NCBI RefSeq assembly: GCF_002043095.1
Contig: NZ_MVOC01000096.1
Coordinates: 1-47,906, forward strand
Direction: 5' to 3'
Length of the DNA stretch: 47,906 nucleotides
Origin: Mycobacterium sp. AT1
Lineage (GTDB): Bacteria; Actinomycetota; Actinomycetes; Mycobacteriales; Mycobacteriaceae
The translations under genes were made by a program, and so were the position numbers. The notes beneath the pieces are model-generated. The model saw only the letters and a program-made list of their open reading frames with translations. It was not told the DNA's origin and did no database searches. Shown piece by piece: positions 1 to 8,298 of this stretch. Within the stretch, counting starts at the first letter, position 1; each line of letters begins with the position of its first letter.

Positions 1-539
1 TTCAACGCGGACGCGGAGTATCCGGCGAACACCACCGAGTGCATCGCGCCGAGTCGGGCGCAGGCCAGCATCGCGACGATCGCCTCGGGCACCATCGGCA
101 TGTAGATGGCGACGCGGTCGCCGGCGACGAGGCCGAGTTCGGTCAGGGCGTTGGCGGCCTTGGAGACCTCGTCCTTGAGCTCGGCGTAGGTGATGGTGCG
201 CTGGTCGTCGACCGGTTCGCCCACCCAGTGGATGGCGACCCGGTCACCGTTGCCCGCCTCGACGTGGCGGTCGACGCAGTTGTAGGCCACGTTGAGCTTG
301 CCGTCGGCGAACCACTTCGCGACCGGCGCCTCCGACCAGTCGAGGACCTCGGTAAAGGGTTTCGCCCAGGACAGTCGCTCGGCCTGGGTCGCCCAGAACG
401 CCAGGCGGTCGGCTTCGGCCTCGTCGTAGAGGGCGGCGGACGCGTTGGCCTGCTCGGAGAATGCGGGCGGCGGCGAAAAACGCTCCTCCACGGCCGGGGA
501 CGACGATGCCGACGGCAGATTGGTTGCGGCCGCGTTCAT
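1..539 (-). CDS. acs: Acetyl-CoA synthetase, N-terminal part (runs off left edge)
   Basis: About 179 residues from a start at 539 to the window edge. Reading the minus strand gives an acidic N-terminus followed by ACS-type signatures: a region reading WF-DGKLN-AYNC-DRH with the following G-GDRVAIHWVGEP, then the start of the AMP-forming adenylation domain (TYAELKDEV, and a GDRVAIYMPM-PEA stretch). This family makes acetyl-CoA from acetate, ATP and CoA in the cytosol. The AMP-binding core and the C-terminal catalytic lysine would lie outside the window. Propionyl-CoA synthetase is a possible alternative, but the N-terminal ACS domain fits acetyl-CoA synthetase better. It lies upstream of, and in the same direction as, the LysR gene; a functional link to the phosphonate genes (phosphonoacetate yields acetate) is plausible but inferred. 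Confidence 0.82.
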   Translation of the reverse strand, partial: MNAAATNLPSASSSPAVEERFSPPPAFSEQANASAALYDEAEADRLAFWATQAERLSWAKPFTEVLDWSEAPVAKWFADGKLNVAYNCVDRHVEAGNGDRVAIHWVGEPVDDQRTITYAELKDEVSKAANALTELGLVAGDRVAIYMPMVPEAIVAMLACARLGAMHSVVFAGYSASAL

Positions 540-596
540 CACGGATTCATCTCCTTGGATGCCGAATGGGTTTATCAGAACGGGGAAGTCGTGAAA

Positions 597-1508
597 CTAG
601 TAGAGGCCGTCGTCGGGTTCGGGCCACTTTGCGAGGGTGCCGACCAGTTCGACGAAGGCGCGTTCAGGTGGAGTCAGCGCGCGACCGGACCGAGTCACCA
701 AGGAGACGGTGCGACGTGGGGGCGGCGGTTCGATCGCGAGCACCGTGAGCATCCCCGAGGCCCGTTCGCGGGTGATCGCATGCTCGGAGATGAGGCTCAA
801 ACCCAGCCCCGCGCAGACGGACTCCTTGAGCGTGGCAGGACCCCACATCTCCCACCGCTCCACGTGAGGTAGACCCCAAACTGCCAGAGCAGCCTCCTGC
901 TGTCTGCGAGTCGCCGAACCAACCTCCCGCAGGATGAATCGTTGATCGGCGATGTCGAAGGAGCTGAGGACCTGCGCTCGCATCGGGCAATCTGCCGGTC
1001 CGATGAGCAGCAACTGTTCTTCGAACATCGGAGTGGTGGTCAGGCGTTCATCCTTTGGCTCCTCGGCGCACAGCGCCAAGGCGACCTCGTTCTGGAGCAG
1101 CCACGCCTCGACCACATCCTCGTTGCCCACGCGAATTTGGCATTCCACACCCGGGATCTGCTTCGAGAATTCGGATACGAGCTGTGGCAGGAGATAGGTG
1201 CCCAGGGTGGTGGTGCCCGCCACGGAGAGTCGGCCGGTCTTGAGACCTTGCAATTGCGCCACTTGGCCTTCCAGACTCTCGAGTACGGAGAACACCTCGC
1301 GGGCGTGCTGCAGGACGACCTCCCCCGCGTAGGTCGCTTGGGCACCGCGGCTGGTCCTCTGGACCAGTTGCATTCCAAGTGAATTCTCCAGTGCGCGTAT
1401 GTGACCCGAGACGGACGATTGGCTCATGAACAGACGTTTGGCAGCGCCGGAGAATCCTCCACAGTCGACCACGGCGGCGAAGATTTCGAGCTGGGTGATC
1501 GAGATCAT
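597..1508 (-). CDS. LysR-family regulator, probable phosphonoacetate operon regulator (PhnR-like)
   Basis: 303 aa. The N-terminus (residues 1-60) is a canonical LysR winged helix-turn-helix: ITQLEIFAAVVDCGGFSGAA, then QSSVSGHIRALE. Residues about 90-295 are the periplasmic-binding-protein-like effector domain. It is the last gene of a minus-strand run: hydrolase, transporter, regulator. The gap to the transporter is 108 bp. In Pseudomonas fluorescens 23F a LysR protein (PhnR) controls phosphonoacetate hydrolase and its transporter; the same three gene types occur together here, so the role is inferred from context. The effector would then be phosphonoacetate or a product. The C-terminus is proline- and arginine-rich, ending in an acidic tail. 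Confidence 0.85.
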   Translation of the reverse strand: MISITQLEIFAAVVDCGGFSGAAKRLFMSQSSVSGHIRALENSLGMQLVQRTSRGAQATYAGEVVLQHAREVFSVLESLEGQVAQLQGLKTGRLSVAGTTTLGTYLLPQLVSEFSKQIPGVECQIRVGNEDVVEAWLLQNEVALALCAEEPKDERLTTTPMFEEQLLLIGPADCPMRAQVLSSFDIADQRFILREVGSATRRQQEAALAVWGLPHVERWEMWGPATLKESVCAGLGLSLISEHAITRERASGMLTVLAIEPPPPRRTVSLVTRSGRALTPPERAFVELVGTLAKWPEPDDGLY

Positions 1509-1616
1509 GCCCTTGCCCTCCTTGCTGTCCGGTCGTCGCCGCAGCTCTGGTCAGTGTGCCACCCGTCGTCGGCGTCCCCGAGTAAAACTCAGACGAGACG
1601 CCGACGACGGCGACGG

Positions 1617-2951
1617 TCAGCGGCGAACCGTCAAGGCGAGAAGACAACTGCACGTGCACACTCCGGCCACCACCGGGAAGATCAGGGCGGTGTTTCCCGC
1701 GACGTCCATCATGTGACCGATCAGGGGTTCGGCGATCCCGGCGAAGATGTAGCCGAAGAAGTTGACTACGCCGATGGCCGTCCCAGCCATCGCCTTACCC
1801 GCGACGTCCGTGCTCAACGCCCAAAACGTCGAATGAGGCCCGTAGACGAAGAACCCGAGCAAGAACATCAGACCAACCTCCGGCAAGATCGGCAGATCCA
1901 GCAGGTACATCGCCAGTGCGGTCACGGCACCGAGTCCCATGAACAGTGCGATGGGATAGTCCCGCCGAGAGTTGAAGATTCGGTCGGAGAGCTGGCCGTT
2001 GACCAGTGCCCCAAGCGCCATGCCGACGGGCAGTGCCACCGAGATCCACAGGGGACTGATCTTCGAGCCGTCGGACTTCCAGTCACTGCCGAGCAAGTAC
2101 ACCGGAACCCAGATCAGCAACCCGTACCGCGCAGCGTTGTTGAAACCCAGAGCCGACCCCGTCACCCATACCTTGGGGTTCTTGAGCATCAGTTTGTAGC
2201 GATCCAGGGACTTGACGCCGCGCACCTGACCGGCCGAATCCCGGGGTTGAGCTGGTTGGTCTTGATCGGCCTCCCAGGATCGCGGAGGCTTGATCTTGGC
2301 CTGGCGGGGGTTGTCACGCGCGACGATGAAGAACACAATGCCGCCGACCATCATCAACAGGACTGGGATCCGGAAGATCCACCGCCAATCCAGGTCAAAG
2401 ACATCCACCACCAACGTGGACGTGACGAAGGCGAGAACCGAAGCCAGGCCGGCGGCGAAGTTGTAGAAGCCGAAGCTCTTGCCACGCTCGTGGGTGCTCC
2501 ACCACCCCGAAATCACCTTGCCGCCGGATGGGAAGCCCATCGCTTGGACGAACCCGTTGGCCCCCCAGAGCACACCCAGGGACCGGGTTCCAACAGAGAA
2601 GCTAGTGAGCCAGTTGAACGCGGTGGACAGAACGGCACCCAACGCCATCACACGGCGACCGCCGAACTTGTCGGCGAGGTTGCCGTTGACGATCTGGCCG
2701 GCCGCGTAGCACCACAGCATCGCGCCACTGATCGCGCCCAAGGTGGACTTGCTCAGGCCGAGTTCGGCTTGGATTCCGGGTATGGCGAACCCGAAGGTTT
2801 GCCGGCCCGTGTAGAAGAACAGATAGCAGAACATGGTGGCCAGCAGCATGCGCCACTTGTACTTGGCGAACTCCTGCTCGGTGACTTCACGCAGAGACGG
2901 TGGATCGTTGACGAGAAGATCTGACGGCGCGCGCCGTTGCGACTTTGTCAT
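1617..2951 (-). CDS. MFS transporter of the organophosphate:phosphate antiporter type, probable phosphonoacetate permease
   Basis: 444 aa with about 12 predicted membrane segments. The N-terminal half carries the GlpT/UhpC-like signature: a YLFFYTGRQTFGFAIPG stretch in the first helix, then LGLSKSTLGAISG and a conserved DKFGGRRVM loop. A long cytoplasmic linker around residues 215-245 (PRSWEADQDQ...) separates the two six-helix bundles. Family members exchange inorganic phosphate for phosphorylated organic anions. The gene lies 18 bp after the phosphonoacetate hydrolase stop, so the two are almost certainly cotranscribed. A phosphonate substrate is inferred from that context; glycerol-3-phosphate or hexose phosphate transport cannot be excluded by sequence. 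Confidence 0.85.
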   Translation of the reverse strand: MTKSQRRAPSDLLVNDPPSLREVTEQEFAKYKWRMLLATMFCYLFFYTGRQTFGFAIPGIQAELGLSKSTLGAISGAMLWCYAAGQIVNGNLADKFGGRRVMALGAVLSTAFNWLTSFSVGTRSLGVLWGANGFVQAMGFPSGGKVISGWWSTHERGKSFGFYNFAAGLASVLAFVTSTLVVDVFDLDWRWIFRIPVLLMMVGGIVFFIVARDNPRQAKIKPPRSWEADQDQPAQPRDSAGQVRGVKSLDRYKLMLKNPKVWVTGSALGFNNAARYGLLIWVPVYLLGSDWKSDGSKISPLWISVALPVGMALGALVNGQLSDRIFNSRRDYPIALFMGLGAVTALAMYLLDLPILPEVGLMFLLGFFVYGPHSTFWALSTDVAGKAMAGTAIGVVNFFGYIFAGIAEPLIGHMMDVAGNTALIFPVVAGVCTCSCLLALTVRR

Positions 2952-2969
2952 TTCTGCACCTCACACTTC

Positions 2970-4355
2970 TCAAGAGACGCGAGCAGCCGAGGCGCGATCG
3001 CGGCCGTGCTTGGCCACGTTGGCAACGAGAGTCGTTGCGATCCAGAATGCGTCGTAATTGTGCACGTATGCGGTGTCGCCGAACGGCTCGTCAAGCGGCG
3101 CTGGCCTCGGCAACGAACGGTTCACGAGGAACGGAATCTGCAACTCGCCCAGCGCTCCGTGTGAGCGGAGCGGGGCGTCCAAACCACTGAGGTCGTGCCA
3201 TGCCTCATAACGGCCAACCGCGGTCCCCGCGGCTGAGAGCAGGACGATGTCTCCGATCCGGTCCGCCGGCAAGCTGTAGAGCGTTGCGGCCTCCTCACGC
3301 TCGAGCACTTGCTCCACACCCTCGAGGGTGCGGAGGCCGTCCACCACGTCCTGGACGGGGGCGTCGCTCGGTAGGTAAATGCTCGCAAATGAACCCAGCG
3401 CGCCATGATGCACGGTGTACGGGTCGGTGATTGGCAGGATGACGCGGACACCGTTCTCGGAGTCAGAGGCAGCCCCGGTCGGGTGGCCAAGGATTCGGCG
3501 GACCTCGTCTTCGACGTAGATGACGTTCGCAACACCACGTTCGTCGGTCTTGGCGCTCATTCCGTGGTCGGCCGTGATGACGACGACGGCACCGAGTTCG
3601 TCGAACTTGGCGGCATACGTGTCGATCATGGCGTAGAAGCCGTTCGCGACCTCGGAGCCGGGCGCGTTCTTGTGCTGGATGTAGTCGGTGAGGGACAGGT
3701 ACATCAGGTCTGCTCCGCGCGATTCCAGGATGGCCACGCCCGCAGCCAACGTGAAGTCGCTCAGTTCGGCGGAGTAGACGCTCGGCAGCGGCATGCCCAC
3801 CAACTCGAGGACATCGGTGATCCCGTTGCTTTCTACCGTCGCCGAATCCGCCTTCTCCGCGGAGAAACAGATTCCGGTCCGCGACGGCGCGACGAACGTG
3901 GTCGCGTCACCGGTCAAGCTAGGCCCTTCTTCCACCAGTCCGGCTCCGAGTAGGCGACGCAGCTTGTCCTTGGCTGTCACGACGACCACGTCCAGGCCGG
4001 CCTCGTTCGCCGCGGCGAAGACCGTCGGCGCCCGCAGGTACTTCTTGTCGTTCATGAGTACTTCTTCGCCGGTCTGAGTGTCGAAGATGTAGTTGCCGCA
4101 GATGCCGTGGGCAACGGGCGGCCGGCCCGTGGCGATCGAGAGATTGTTCGGATTGGTCAGCGCTGGCATGGCGCAATGCGCCGGCCACGAACTACTCGAC
4201 TCTCCGTCGAGGAGACTGCTCAGCCAGGGCATCTTGCCCGCCGCCATGGCCTCGATGTGGTAATCGGGCTCGCTGCCGTCGATGCAGATGACCACCACCG
4301 GCTGCTCATGCAGAACGTAGGTTCGTTCGTTGACGGAGAAACTTAGGGGCTTCAT
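2970..4355 (-). CDS. phnA: Phosphonoacetate hydrolase
   Basis: 461 aa, alkaline-phosphatase superfamily. The enzyme cleaves the C-P bond of phosphonoacetate to acetate and phosphate using two zinc ions. Expected metal and nucleophile sites are visible: D26 in VVICIDGSEPD, T67 in ALTNPNN (nucleophile), an Asp/His pair in SLTDYIQH, an Asp/His pair in TADHGMSAK, and a later His in TVHHGALGSF. The start at 4355 is chosen because an AGGAG lies a few bases upstream and the protein then begins with the family's usual short lead before the first metal-binding strand; the frame stays open further upstream but without family similarity. First gene of a run with the transporter and the LysR gene. A decayed paralogue lies directly upstream at 4538-5510. 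Confidence 0.9.
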   Translation of the reverse strand: MKPLSFSVNERTYVLHEQPVVVICIDGSEPDYHIEAMAAGKMPWLSSLLDGESSSSWPAHCAMPALTNPNNLSIATGRPPVAHGICGNYIFDTQTGEEVLMNDKKYLRAPTVFAAANEAGLDVVVVTAKDKLRRLLGAGLVEEGPSLTGDATTFVAPSRTGICFSAEKADSATVESNGITDVLELVGMPLPSVYSAELSDFTLAAGVAILESRGADLMYLSLTDYIQHKNAPGSEVANGFYAMIDTYAAKFDELGAVVVITADHGMSAKTDERGVANVIYVEDEVRRILGHPTGAASDSENGVRVILPITDPYTVHHGALGSFASIYLPSDAPVQDVVDGLRTLEGVEQVLEREEAATLYSLPADRIGDIVLLSAAGTAVGRYEAWHDLSGLDAPLRSHGALGELQIPFLVNRSLPRPAPLDEPFGDTAYVHNYDAFWIATTLVANVAKHGRDRASAARVS

Positions 4356-4537
4356 GAAAAACTCCTGAACTAGTACGTTTTGGACTTCGCATTGCCATCG
4401 TGTCCGTGACGCCCGCCACACAGAACCCCCCGAAAGCCGATCGCAGCCATCGTTGAAGGCGATGGCGACTGCGGTGGCGGCGCGGCTTCCCCAGTACCCC
4501 TCCCCCGGCGCCACCGTGCCGCAGGACCGCACGACGG

Positions 4538-5510
4538 TCACACCGCAGACATGCTCTGGCGCTCCGTGACCGGCGTGGTTGCCACCCAGAAATCGTCGCA
4601 ATTGGGGACGTCGGCCAAGTGGTAGTACAGCTCGTCAGCAGAGCCGGGGGTGGTAGCCGGCGGTTGACGGTGAGGGAATCTGCTGCTTGACGAGCGCGCC
4701 GAGCAAGCGCATCGGCATCCAACCCGCTGAGGTCGTACCACTCGGCGAACCGGCTTACGGCCGTGCCCGCCTCTGACAACAACCCCAGGTCACCTGTGCG
4801 GTCTTCCGGCCGGCCGTAAGTCTCGGCGGCCCCCTCGCGGGTGTGGACGGCCCGCACGCCGTCCAGAGATCTCAATCGATCGATGACCGAAGCCCTGTCC
4901 GTGGATGCCGGCAGGTAGATGCTGCCAAACGACCCGAGTGCACCGTGGTGCACTGTATGGGCGTCAGTGATGGGCAAGATGACGCGGAGGTGGTCTGCGC
5001 CTTCGACGGGCATGCTTGCCGGGGTGCCGAGGATTTCGCGGACCTCGTCTTCGACGCAGATCACGCATGCCGTGCCGGTGTGGTCGGTCTTGGCACTCAT
5101 TCCGTGACCTGCGGTCAGGACCACAATCGCGCCGAGCGCATCCAGTGCGGCGGCGTACCGGTCGGTCATCGCGCAGAAGCCATTCGCAGTCCCCGCGACA
5201 GGCGTGTTCGTGCTGGATATAGCCGGTCAACGACAGGTACATCAGGTCGGCGCCACAGTCGTGGGGACCGCGACCCCCGCGGCCAGCGCGAACTCGGACA
5301 GATCAGCCGAATAGACCCGCGGTAGCGGCATTCCCACCAAGTCGAGAACGCCGTCGATGCCGTTTTCGGCCACCGTGGCCTGATCGGCCTTCTCGGCGGA
5401 GAAACATGCGCCGGTGCGCGTGGGTGAGACAAAGGCATCACCGCCAAACAGGCTCGGCCCCTCCTCGACCAGCTCAGCGACCAGCAGGCGCCGACGCTTG
5501 TCCGTGGCGT
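4538..5510 (-). pseudogene. Decayed duplicate of phosphonoacetate hydrolase
   Basis: Similarity to the intact neighbour is spread over several reading frames on the minus strand. In order: LVEEGPSLFGGDAF through AAGVAV (about 5510-5260), then MYLSLTGYIQHEHA in another frame (about 5242-5200), then a third frame from about 5169 to 4660 (GHGMSAKTD through VNRRLPPPA), and finally ADVPNCDDFWVATTPV in a fourth segment ending near 4541. The first roughly 150 residues, including the nucleophile region, are missing. At least three indels have broken the frame. Two metal-ligand aspartates are also lost: SLTD has become SLTG and TADHG has become TAGHG. It cannot encode an active enzyme. A tandem duplication followed by decay explains it; the copies have diverged well beyond a recent duplication. 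Confidence 0.85.
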
Positions 5511-5552
5511 CCGCGGTTGAAAATCGGCGCCATCGACGATGAGTGCCAGGAA

Positions 5553-5810
5553 TTACTCTTCGGCTCGGGTGAGGTGGTGGTCGGTGCGTCGGACGAAGCA
5601 CACCGGGCGGGCACGGAGTGACGGATCAGTGGTGAGCTCTCCTATCCGTCCGAGTGCCAACGCATCTCGGCACACCACCCGCGTGAAGAGGTACCTCGCC
5701 TGCGCCCAGTCCTGCACTGTGATCACCCATCCGATCTTGGTTGGGTGGCCGGTTTTCAAGAACGCCAGTGGCCGGAGATTCAAAGAGCGCTGACAGAATG
5801 CCAAAACCAA
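5553..5810 (-). pseudogene. Possible C-terminal remnant of a LysR-type regulator
   Basis: An 85-codon stretch whose second half reads like the end of a LysR effector domain (CRDALALGRIGEL, then ARPVCFVRRTDHHLTRAEE). It has no helix-turn-helix and no convincing start. It lies just upstream of the decayed phnA copy, mirroring the LysR/phnA association of the intact set, so it may be a leftover of a second phosphonate locus. The rest of 5511-6121 holds no gene I can support. This call rests on weak resemblance only. Confidence 0.3.
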
Positions 5811-6059
5811 CTCGCGATAGTTGCCAGCGACCGCCGAACAATGAAGGGTCTACGGCACACGGGATCTAGGGTGATCACTGCGCTGCGTTCATGTTGCGGC
5901 GACCCAGTATCTCGCCTCGCCGAGACGTGCTGGGTCGAATTCACAGGCACCGCTCGAATCATGTCGTCAGCTTCCGACAGTTGCAGCGCGGTGCTGATTA
6001 CGCGCTGCAAGGCACGCGCCTGCGCAACAAGGCAGCACCCACCCGTTCGCGGTCGCGGG

Positions 6060-6070
6060 TCTCTTAGTAG
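6060..6070 (+). promoter_or_regulatory. Possible MarR operator core upstream of marR
   Basis: The 8-mer TCTCTTAG occurs here, 52 bp upstream of the marR start, and is the same core that begins the conserved block at the isoG/gshA promoter (21596) and at the mce promoter (25383). With the isoG/gshA copy the match extends to TCTCTTAGNAG. Autoregulation by MarR-type repressors is common, so this could be the shared operator. The match is short and could be chance. Confidence 0.25.
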
Positions 6071-6121
6071 CGAATTGTTTGTCCCTCGGTAGACTTCCGA
6101 CATGATCTATTGGAGGTGCCT

Positions 6122-6697
6122 GTGACGGTGGCGGCATCAGGGACCTCGGGGGCCGCCGTCACCGGCGATGACGGGGTGGACCGCGTTGAACAGGACTGGG
6201 TTCGTGAGCGCCCGGACATGGACGTCAGCTCGATCGGCATCGTGACCCGGCTCTGGCGCATCTCGCGATATTTGGAGCAGGAAAGGGATCAGCGGCTGGC
6301 CGAACTGGGCACCGACCGCGTGACGCTGGACGTGCTGGCCATGTTGCGCCGACGTGGTCGCCCGTACCGGATGACCGCTGGTCAATTGACGAAGGCGGCT
6401 TTGATTACGTCGGGCGGCATCTCGGGACGTTTGGACAAGCTGGAACGTGCCGGATTTGTCACACGAAGTTTCCATACAAAGGATCGCCGCCGGGTGGATG
6501 TGGAACTTACTGATGCCGGGGTGGAGCTAGTCGATTCCGTGGTCTCGGAAGTGCTGGATCACGAGTCCGCGCTGCTGGCCGACCTGAGCGACCGGGATCA
6601 TGCAGATTTACGGCGGTTGCTCAAGACGTTGCTCGCACGTTTCGAGCATCCCGACCATGACAATGACGCCGTAGTGGCCCCGAAGAAGAAGAAGTAG
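6122..6697 (+). CDS. MarR-family transcriptional regulator of the iso island
   Basis: 191 aa from a GTG at 6122, preferred because a GGAGG sits five bases upstream; an in-frame TTG at 6110 would overlap that site. Residues about 35-170 form the MarR winged helix domain: LDVLAMLRRRG, the recognition helix region SGGISGRLDKLERAGFVTR, and the wing with KDRRRVDVELTDAG. The protein ends in an unusual AP-KKKK tail. MarR proteins usually repress divergent or nearby catabolic genes and release DNA on binding aromatic or reactive ligands. The gene is convergent with the last genes of the long minus-strand operon, and marR genes are also part of the Rhodococcus sp. AD45 isoprene region, so control of this island is likely but inferred. 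Confidence 0.88.
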   Translation: MTVAASGTSGAAVTGDDGVDRVEQDWVRERPDMDVSSIGIVTRLWRISRYLEQERDQRLAELGTDRVTLDVLAMLRRRGRPYRMTAGQLTKAALITSGGISGRLDKLERAGFVTRSFHTKDRRRVDVELTDAGVELVDSVVSEVLDHESALLADLSDRDHADLRRLLKTLLARFEHPDHDNDAVVAPKKKK

Positions 6698-6900
6698 CGC
6701 ACCCTCTAGAACGGTCGCCAGGTGAGAACGTTGCGAAGCAGCCGAGCCATTATTCGTTCCGTTGACCCCATAGAGGACGACTCGCGGAGTCTTTGGCACT
6801 GCGATAGGCGAGCTCGACGTCGGACGTAGGGAACCCGCGCTTCTTTCACGATCAACGTGGGGTCTCCAGTCTCTCCATCTCTCTGACGGCGGCCGTAGCG

Positions 6901-8298
6901 CTAGAGGCGATCAGCGAGCCGTCGGGCGGCGAGCTGAAGTGCTTCCCAGACAGTCGCGAACGGTGGAGCGTAGGAGAGGTCCATCTCGGCGAGATCATCG
7001 ATGGCCATTTCACCCCAGAGCGCGGCGGCCGCGGTGTCGATGCGCTTTCCGGCCTGGGCGCCTCCGACGACCTGGACGCCGAGGAGGCGCCGGGTGCGGC
7101 GGTCGGCGATGATGTTGGCGGCGATCGGGGCGCGCTCGGCCATATACCCGCTCGCCGTGCCGCCTTCGGTGGTGAGCGACTCCGCCTCGAAGCCCATGGC
7201 GAGGGCGTCGGTGGTGCTTAGTCCCGTTCGGGCGATCTCGAGGTGCGTGTCGCCGTGGCTAAAGCGCGTGATCGCGGTACCCAGGATGCCTGCGAACGTG
7301 CGGTGTTCGCCTGCGATGTTGTATCCACAAACGCGTCCCTGCTTGTTGGCGTGGGTCCCCAATGGGGAGAACACACTCTTGCCGCGCATCCGGTCGAGTA
7401 CCTCACAGCAGTCTCCGGCGGCCCACACTCCATCGCCGATGCGCTGTTGGTCATCGGGGAGGTAGCCACCGTGCCCACCGATGGCCAGACCGGCGCCGGC
7501 ACCCAGAGCGCTGGCGGGCCGCAACCCGATGCCCAGGGCGACGACATCAGCGGGGTAGGTGTCTCCGGCCGCCGTGGTGACCGCACGCACCGTGCCGTGG
7601 TGGGTGTCCAGTTCGATCACGGTGGTGTCGGTCACCACCCGGATGCCGGCCGCCTCGAGCGCAGCGGTGACCCGCTCGCTCATCAGTGGGTCCAGGGTGC
7701 TCATCACTGCACCTCGGGTGATCAATGTGGTGGCAAGTCCACGGGCGAGGAAGGCTTCTGCCATCTCCACACCGATGTAGCCGCCCCCGACCACGACCGC
7801 GCCGCGCGGACGCGCGGTGGCTTCGCGACCCACGAGTAGATCAAGCCACGACCGTGCGTCCTCGAGGTTCTTGACGGTGAGCACTCCGGTGATGAGGTGG
7901 TCATCGGAATCACGCGCCCACGGCGGGACGATGGCATCGGCCCCGGTGGCAAGAACCAATTTGTCGAAGGGCAGATGGCTCTCCCGGCCGTCGTCGGTGA
8001 CGCTCGTCACGGTGCGGGTGGCCATGTCCAGCCCGGTGGCCGTGGCCCCCAGGCGCAGATCGACACCCATCGCGCGGTGCTTATCCGCGGTGCGAGCACT
8101 CAATTCGTCGGTAGATCCCACCAATCCCGCGAGCACATAGGGGATTCCGCACGCCGAGTAGGAGGTGTCCTGCGTCTTCTCCAGAACGACGACGTCGATG
8201 TCACGGCCGGTGGTTCGGGCGGTGCGCAGCGCCTGGTGTGCGGCACTCATCCCAGCGGCGTCGGCACCGACGACTATGACACGTTCAGCATTGCTCAT
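6901..8298 (-). CDS. CoA-disulfide-reductase-like FAD/NAD(P)H flavoprotein
   Basis: 465 aa pyridine-nucleotide disulfide oxidoreductase. N-terminal FAD site at residues 8-20 (VIVVGADAAGMSAA; GADAAG instead of the usual GxGxxG). The redox motif is SACGIPY with a single active cysteine at about residue 50, the pattern of CoA-disulfide reductases and NADH oxidases rather than glutathione reductase (which has a CxxxxC pair). A second nucleotide-binding motif reads VVVGGGYIGVEMAEA; the FAD-closing motif is GVWAAGDC. Its start overlaps the gshB stop by 4 bp, so it is translationally coupled to glutathione synthesis. A likely role is reduction of low-molecular-weight disulfides or persulfides formed during glutathione-dependent alkene degradation; a CoADR gene is also associated with the Rhodococcus isoprene cluster. 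The substrate is not determined by sequence. Confidence 0.85.
   Translation of the reverse strand: MSNAERVIVVGADAAGMSAAHQALRTARTTGRDIDVVVLEKTQDTSYSACGIPYVLAGLVGSTDELSARTADKHRAMGVDLRLGATATGLDMATRTVTSVTDDGRESHLPFDKLVLATGADAIVPPWARDSDDHLITGVLTVKNLEDARSWLDLLVGREATARPRGAVVVGGGYIGVEMAEAFLARGLATTLITRGAVMSTLDPLMSERVTAALEAAGIRVVTDTTVIELDTHHGTVRAVTTAAGDTYPADVVALGIGLRPASALGAGAGLAIGGHGGYLPDDQQRIGDGVWAAGDCCEVLDRMRGKSVFSPLGTHANKQGRVCGYNIAGEHRTFAGILGTAITRFSHGDTHLEIARTGLSTTDALAMGFEAESLTTEGGTASGYMAERAPIAANIIADRRTRRLLGVQVVGGAQAGKRIDTAAAALWGEMAIDDLAEMDLSYAPPFATVWEALQLAARRLADRL

Noticed and set aside
1401..2924. Long plus-strand frame opposite the transporter and LysR genes
   Set aside because: It is the antisense shadow of two well-supported genes and has no recognisable domain.
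4446..4466. Hairpin GCCATCG/CGATGGC between the decayed and intact phnA copies
   Set aside because: A 7-bp stem with no T-run in either direction; chance pairing is likely at this GC content.
5745..6103. Open frames on both strands between the phnA remnant and marR
   Set aside because: No motifs, poor ribosome sites and no resemblance to known proteins; typical shadow frames of high-GC DNA.
6671..6697. Poly-lysine tail (APKKKK) at the end of the MarR protein as a possible frameshift artefact
   Set aside because: The frame ends in a normal TAG directly after the lysine codons and the upstream domain is complete; short basic tails occur in mycobacterial proteins.
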